Shown: piece by piece, positions 59,674 through 64,000 of the stretch
How positions within the stretch are numbered: the stretch's first letter is position 1
Layout: every line of letters starts with the position of its first letter
NCBI RefSeq assembly: GCF_023721755.1
Contig: NZ_JAMDLH010000010.1
Coordinates: 101,112 to 165,111, forward strand
Direction of reading: 5' to 3'
Length of the DNA stretch: 64,000 nt
DNA from: Pleomorphomonas sp. NRK KF1
GTDB lineage: Bacteria; Pseudomonadota; Alphaproteobacteria; Rhizobiales; Pleomorphomonadaceae
Notes under the pieces: model-generated
The model's input: only the letters and a program-made list of their open reading frames with translations
Told to the model about the DNA's origin: nothing
The model's database searches: none
Translations under genes and position numbers: made by a program

Positions 59674-60297
59674 TTACGGAGCAACACGAACGAACGGAGT
59701 AGCCCCTCCCGGAACCATCGTGGTCGGGAGAACGCCGTTCCAGCGCTCGGCCGCAGTCAGCTCGACGAGGTTCGGGTTGTCCCGCAGAGCGGCACCCTTC
59801 GCCCGAATCGCGGCAGCTTCGGCCTCACCTCGAAGGCGGGCAGCATCGGCGTCGGCCTGAGCCTGAGCACGGGTGGCGTCGGCGTCGGCCTTTGCCTTGG
59901 TCACGGTGATCTCCGCCTGGACCTTTTCACGCTCGGCGTTCTGCTTGAGCTTCTGGACCTCGATCTCAGCACTCATGCGCTCCTCGATCTTGGCTTCGTA
60001 GGCCGCTGAGAAGTCGATGTTCTCGACCTGAACCGCCTCGATAGTGACCGGCCCCTCGACCGCTTCCTGAAGGGCGAGCTGGATGTCGGCGTTGAGCTTG
60101 GCGCGCTCGGTGATGGCGCGGGCCGCGTTGTACTGGCCGAAGACGTTCTTGACCTGAGCCATCAGCTTGCGCTCGACGAGGCGCGACATGAGGTTTTCTT
60201 CGTTGCCGTAATCGCTGTAGACCAGACCGGCCTTGTCGCCAGGGATCGAGTAGTTGACCGACACGGCAAGCGCGGCGGTCTGCTGATCGCAGTTCGA
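59674..60297 (-). pseudogene. SPFH/band 7 (prohibitin-like) gene, N-terminal part missing
   Basis: The frame runs from a stop at 60298 through DQQTAALAVSVNYSIPGD (late SPFH domain), VIEAVQ-like VTIEAVQVENIDFSAAYEAKI, and a coiled coil of Ala/Asp/Lys/Arg repeats to GGATPFVRVAP. The membrane anchor and first half of the SPFH domain (about 80-100 residues) are absent; no start lies before them. The break falls 18 nt from the ROK gene stop, so this looks like the cut edge of the accessory segment. A GTG at 60264 could give a 196-residue remnant. Confidence 0.75.
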
Positions 60298-60315
60298 TCA
60301 CTGCCAGACCGTCCG

Positions 60316-61458
60316 CTAGATGCCTTTCACCGCCCGGCCTCGATATTTGTGGGGGGCGGTGACCTCATATTGGGGGATGCTCGCCGCGCCGAGATGGAAG
60401 TGTTCGCGGTCGATCTGCGAAACGAGGATCTGCGTGTCGGACGGTGGCTCGCTCACCAGTATCCGCAGATGTTCCGCCAGGGCCTCCAGCACGCTGCGCG
60501 GCAAAAGGCCGCCCAGGACGACCGCTTCGCAATCGAGGAGCATCTGGGCGTGATGGACGAGCGGGGCGAGCTGCGATGCCGCCCGGTGCAGCCAGCCGTC
60601 GATGCGCGTGTCGGTGCCGAGCGTCTCGGGCAGGTCGAACAGGCTGCGGTGGCTCTCGCCCATTTCCTCTAGATACCGCATCAGGTCGCGTCCGCTCGGA
60701 CGCGGGATGTCCTGCGGAAAGTGGCTGCCGAATGCCGCCGCGTTGCCAAGCGAGCCGCGAAACAGGCGTCTGTGCAGGATGTTGCCGCCGCCAAGCCCGT
60801 AGGCGAAGTAGATCAGGCAGAAGTTCTCCATCTGGGCGCCGACGCCGAAATAGGCTTCGGCGAGGGCAGCGGCGTGACCGTCGTTCTCCACCCAGGTCGG
60901 CACGCCAAGCGCTGCCTCGAAGATCTGGCGCGGTTTGCTGCCGCGCCAGAGCGGCCACTCGCTCGGCGTGAAGAAGCGCCGCTCATTGTCGGTCAGGTTG
61001 ATCGGCAGCGAGACGCCGGCGGCCAACAGCTGCTGTCGATCAAGACCGGCGCCTTCCAGCAACTCCTGCACGATGTCGGCCGTCATCGCCGCGACCGCGC
61101 CGGGGTCGCGCATCTCGGTTTCCACCATCCGCTCGGCGATAACCTCACCGGTCAGCGAACTGAGGGACACCGCAACCCGATCCACCGTGAAAGCGATACC
61201 GGCCATGCGCAGCCTGTCGCTGTTCACGCGCAGCAGGCGGGTCTTGCGCTTGGCGGCGGAGCGGGGCTGAGCGACGCTTTCGAAGTCGACATCTTCCAGC
61301 ATCCCCCAGTCGATCAAGTCTTGGCTGAGACGCGTCAGGGTGGCGGGCTGGAGGTCCGTGAGATCGGCGATTTCGATGCGCGGCATCGGGCCGTAGAGCC
61401 GCAACGTCTCAAGAATGCGTCGGTGATTGTGGCCTAGGGAGAAGCTGGGCTGCAGCAT
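60316..61458 (-). CDS. ROK-family transcriptional repressor
   Basis: 380 residues. A winged helix at the N-terminus (HNHRRILETLRLYGPMPRIEIAD, TDLQPATLTRLSQDLID) is followed by a ROK sugar-kinase-like domain (GVSLPINLTDNERRF, WVENDGHAAALAEAYFG, YFAYGLGGGNIL). The usual zinc-binding CxCGxxGC is absent, as in some NagC/XylR-like regulators. It likely represses the divergent ABC genes and is inactivated by a sugar. A 22-nt perfect inverted repeat lies between them. Confidence 0.88.
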   Translation of the reverse strand: MLQPSFSLGHNHRRILETLRLYGPMPRIEIADLTDLQPATLTRLSQDLIDWGMLEDVDFESVAQPRSAAKRKTRLLRVNSDRLRMAGIAFTVDRVAVSLSSLTGEVIAERMVETEMRDPGAVAAMTADIVQELLEGAGLDRQQLLAAGVSLPINLTDNERRFFTPSEWPLWRGSKPRQIFEAALGVPTWVENDGHAAALAEAYFGVGAQMENFCLIYFAYGLGGGNILHRRLFRGSLGNAAAFGSHFPQDIPRPSGRDLMRYLEEMGESHRSLFDLPETLGTDTRIDGWLHRAASQLAPLVHHAQMLLDCEAVVLGGLLPRSVLEALAEHLRILVSEPPSDTQILVSQIDREHFHLGAASIPQYEVTAPHKYRGRAVKGI

Positions 61459-61533
61459 GACGGTCCTGTGGCGAAGAGGGCGGGCCGGTCTCAGTGATGC
61501 CGGATCGGGCGACCGGAAACAATATCGCCACTA

Positions 61534-61555
61534 ATTTTCTTTCTGTAAAGAAAAT
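61534..61555. promoter_or_regulatory. Operator of the ROK repressor
   Basis: ATTTTCTTT-CTGT-AAAGAAAAT, a perfect 9-bp inverted repeat in the 163-nt region between the divergent ROK and ABC genes, 67 nt before the binding-protein start. Confidence 0.7.
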
Positions 61556-61621
61556 GTCACTGACCGTCGTTAAGTCACAGGGCGCCACCCGAGCGCAGTC
61601 CGTCTCACAAGGAGCCTTGTC

Positions 61622-62869
61622 ATGTCCTCCACGTCCCTCGTCGCGTCAGTCGCCGCCCTGGCGCTGATCTCGACGGCCGCTCTTGCAGCCGATGTCGCAT
61701 CGCCGGCTTTCGGCGAGAAGTTCAACGTCACCGATACCTCTGTGCCGCTCGACAAGCTCACGCGCGCCAACTTCTATGAAACCTTGGTGCCGCTGGCCAA
61801 GGCGAAGGGCAGCCTGACCTTCTACAGCTACTGGCCGCCGGCGCCGCTCGTCGTCTACCAGCAGCAGATCATCCCGTCCTTCGAGAAGAAATACGGCATC
61901 AAGGTCAACTTCAACTCCGTAGAGACCAACGTCGGCCTGCCGCAGCTCGATGCGACCTTCAAGGAGGGCAAGCCGTCGCCGATGGACGCCTACTTCTCGT
62001 CCGATCTGCCGGCGAGCCTCGATGAAATCGCCAACATTCGTCTGGTCGACCTGCTGCCGAACGCGGCGGATATCGATCCGAAATACGCCCGCACCTACCG
62101 GGGCATCGCCCACGGCGGCGCCTACGTTCCCTTCCATGCCAACCAGACGGTGATCGCCTTCAACTCGGCGATGGTGGAGGAGGCACCGAAGACCTTCGAC
62201 GAGTTGCTCGCCTACTCCGAGCAACATCCCGGAAAGGTCGCCGTCACCTCGCCGCTGCGCGGTGGCTCCGGCAGCGGTTTCCTGACCTCGCTCGCCCGGC
62301 AGAAGATGTCGGCCGAGTGCGTAGCGAAGTTCATGGACCTCACCAGCGACGAGGCGCAGTCGAAGGCCCTGGTCAACGACAGCCCGTGCTTTGCGCCGGT
62401 CTGGGATTACTTCAAGACCCTGCTCCAGACCGCCCAGATCACCAACGGCAACACCGATACGCTGAATCTCATGGCCAATGGCGTCGCCACGATCGGCACC
62501 GCCTGGGAAGACCTGACCTTCTCCTACATCAAGGGAAAGCAGCTGCCGGAGACGATCCGCGTCACGATCCTGGAGGGCGGTCAGACCGGCGGCGCGGAAG
62601 GCGCGTTCATTCCCGCCAACACCGACAATCTCGCCGCCGCGCTCCTGTTCATGGACGAGATGCTGGCGCCCGAGCATCAGGCCTGGAAGCTGGTCGGCTT
62701 CGCCTCGCGGTCGCCGAAGACCGGGCTTGACGACGGCATGATCCCCGAGGACGTGCGGAAGTTCCTGCTGCCCACCAAGCTGTTCGCGGAACGGCAGATT
62801 TCCAGCCCCAATCCGATCATGTCCAAGGTCGTCCGCGATGCTTTCGCGGCCAAGGTTCTCGAGAACTGA
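61622..62869 (+). CDS. ABC transporter substrate-binding protein (YnjB/spermidine-iron type)
   Basis: 415 residues. The signal peptide ends near residue 23 (STAALAA). The family 1 fold follows: GSLTFYSYWPPAPLVVYQQQIIPSFEKKYGIKVNF, ERNMDAYFSSDLPASLDE-like PMDAYFSSDLPASLDEIA, and FIPANTDNLAAALLFMDEML. It likely binds a small solute in the periplasm. AAGGAG lies 8 nt before the ATG. The ATPase gene follows 22 nt after its stop. Confidence 0.87.
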   Translation: MSSTSLVASVAALALISTAALAADVASPAFGEKFNVTDTSVPLDKLTRANFYETLVPLAKAKGSLTFYSYWPPAPLVVYQQQIIPSFEKKYGIKVNFNSVETNVGLPQLDATFKEGKPSPMDAYFSSDLPASLDEIANIRLVDLLPNAADIDPKYARTYRGIAHGGAYVPFHANQTVIAFNSAMVEEAPKTFDELLAYSEQHPGKVAVTSPLRGGSGSGFLTSLARQKMSAECVAKFMDLTSDEAQSKALVNDSPCFAPVWDYFKTLLQTAQITNGNTDTLNLMANGVATIGTAWEDLTFSYIKGKQLPETIRVTILEGGQTGGAEGAFIPANTDNLAAALLFMDEMLAPEHQAWKLVGFASRSPKTGLDDGMIPEDVRKFLLPTKLFAERQISSPNPIMSKVVRDAFAAKVLEN

Positions 62870-62891
62870 GCAAGAAAAGGGAGTGGCCGCC

Positions 62892-63908
62892 GTGACGACA
62901 CAGGCGAATGAACTCGACGTCCTGGACGTTTCCAAGGCCTTTGTCGGAACGCGGGCACTCCTGCCCACCTCGTTTGCCGTGAAGAAAGGTGAGTTCGTCA
63001 CCATTCTCGGGCCGTCGGGGTGTGGAAAGTCGACACTGCTGCGCATCATCACCGGCATCACCGAGCCGAGCGGCGGGCGCATTTTGCTGCGCGACAGGGA
63101 CATCACCCGCCTACCGCCGGAGCGTCGCGACATCGCCATCGTCTTCCAGTCCTATGCGCTGTTTCCGCACATGAGCGTCGCCGACAACATCCTGTTCGGA
63201 CTGAAGATGAAGCGGGTGCCGAAGGACGAGCGCAAGCGCCGGTTCGACCAGGTGGTCGCCATCTGCGGTCTTGAACGCCTCGTCACGCGTTCGCCGCGCC
63301 AGCTCTCCGGTGGCCAGCAGCAGCGCGTCGCATTGGCGCGGGCGCTGGTGGTGCAGCCGGCCCTGCTATTGCTCGACGAGCCGCTCTCCAACCTCGATGC
63401 CAAGCTCCGGGAGACGCTGCGCGAGGAACTGATCGCTCTTCACAAGCGGACAGGCTCCACCACGCTCTATGTCACGCATGACCAAAGCGAGGCGATGAGC
63501 ATGTCCGACCGGATCATCGTCATGAAGGACGGTCAGGTGGTGGAAAGCGGCGCGCCGCGTGCGCTGTACATGCGCCCACGCCAGCGCTTCACGGCGCTGT
63601 TCTTCGGCCATACCAACATCGTACCCGTCGATGTCGACGGCGATCGGGCGCGTCTGCCTTGGGGTGGGGCGGTGGCCCTGGCCGAAAGGGCGAGCGGGCG
63701 CGGCGAGATCTCCTTGCGGCCCGAGTGCCTTTCGCTCGTCGCCGATCCCGCCGGCCCCGGCGTCGTCGACGCGGCGGTCTTCATGGGAGCCGACGTCCAC
63801 TACACCGTCCGGATCGGCGATCACCTGCTGCGGGTTCGTCGCGGAAGCGCAGCTCCTCTCGCCGAGGGCACGCGCGTATCCGTCAGCGTTGATGCGCCCG
63901 TCTTGTAA
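62892..63908 (+). CDS. ABC transporter ATPase (PotA/FbpC-like)
   Basis: 338 residues. Walker A GPSGCGKST, Q-loop VFQSYALFPHMSV, signature LSGGQQQRVALARAL, Walker B LLLLDEPLSNLD and switch His in VTHDQSEA, then a C-terminal TOBE domain (residues 240-330). The GTG at 62892 with AAAGGGAG 8 nt upstream is preferred; GTG 62883 is possible. The permease genes are expected downstream, beyond the window. Confidence 0.92.
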   Translation: MTTQANELDVLDVSKAFVGTRALLPTSFAVKKGEFVTILGPSGCGKSTLLRIITGITEPSGGRILLRDRDITRLPPERRDIAIVFQSYALFPHMSVADNILFGLKMKRVPKDERKRRFDQVVAICGLERLVTRSPRQLSGGQQQRVALARALVVQPALLLLDEPLSNLDAKLRETLREELIALHKRTGSTTLYVTHDQSEAMSMSDRIIVMKDGQVVESGAPRALYMRPRQRFTALFFGHTNIVPVDVDGDRARLPWGGAVALAERASGRGEISLRPECLSLVADPAGPGVVDAAVFMGADVHYTVRIGDHLLRVRRGSAAPLAEGTRVSVSVDAPVL

Positions 63909-64000
63909 CTTAGCCCCACCGCGATCTGGTATCCTTTCGGTTGCGGTGGTGGACGGGAGACCGACGCCCCTTAGGGACACCAAGCCCGTGGGAGAGCAAG

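Noticed and set aside
60308..60315. CCGTCCGC near the ROK stop as the second attachment site of the tRNA element
   Set aside because: Only eight bases match the tRNA-Leu 3' end; expected by chance in GC-rich DNA.

Overview
The window is a high-GC bacterial chromosome segment. Gene content and protein sequence point to Alphaproteobacteria, order Hyphomicrobiales (Rhizobiales): a CckA-type hybrid kinase beside recA, a RecA that begins at GTG like its rhizobial relatives, a dimeric NADP isocitrate dehydrogenase, the purS/purQ pair with its small membrane protein, a DUF1476 (zeta-type) F1-ATPase inhibitor, IalB, and a Ppx/GppA-RlmE pair. I cannot prove a genus. A Pleomorphomonas- or Methylobrevis-like bacterium would fit.

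Layout. 0-9 kb: the 3' end of cckA, a pseudouridine catabolism pair (psuK-psuG), recA behind a near-consensus SOS box, a decayed RidA-family gene, alaS, a PadR regulator and a GNAT acetyltransferase. 9-22 kb: small proteins, a flavin reductase-map-icd run, an Lrp/LysE exporter pair, a LysR/aldo-keto reductase divergent pair, trmJ, murI, rpsD, a serine hydrolase, an ArsR-SRPBCC fusion and a secreted repeat protein. 22-34 kb: mostly purine biosynthesis on the minus strand (purC, purS, small membrane protein, purQ, a BLUF-like protein, purL, then bolA and grxD; purB further on). Between these lie the zeta inhibitor, an HpcH/HpaI aldolase, an RBBP9-type hydrolase, a split ArsR plus SRPBCC pair and a flavin reductase. 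34-41 kb: a complete branched-chain amino acid ABC operon (livH-M-G-F, DUF6867, and two binding proteins). 41-45 kb: ppx-rlmE-recX-recO, tightly overlapped. 45-58 kb: a degenerate AMP-ligase with a peptide-type binding protein, ialB, katA/oxyR, ndk, a lone receiver protein, nadE, an Anbu protease and an iron-type alcohol dehydrogenase. 58.2-60.3 kb: a small lower-GC accessory segment with a tRNA-Leu 3' fragment, an intact tRNA-Leu(TAA), three small genes and an N-terminally truncated SPFH gene. 60.3-64 kb: a ROK repressor divergent from a sugar/spermidine-type ABC binding protein and ATPase, with a perfect inverted-repeat operator between them.

How it fits together. Most of the segment is housekeeping: translation, DNA repair, purine and NAD synthesis, the TCA cycle and amino acid uptake. 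The items most worth a second look are these: the tRNA-flanked remnant at 58.2-60.3 kb; a Fur-like box driving an uncharacterised minus-strand transcript at about 56.58-56.31 kb; a BLUF-fold protein inside the purine cluster that lacks its photochemical residues; an AMP-ligase paralogue lacking its catalytic lysine; a secreted 60-residue tandem-repeat protein; fused and split versions of the same ArsR/SRPBCC module 10 kb apart; and a 42-bp inverted repeat between recO and its neighbour. I saw no CRISPR array, intact prophage, transposase or rRNA.
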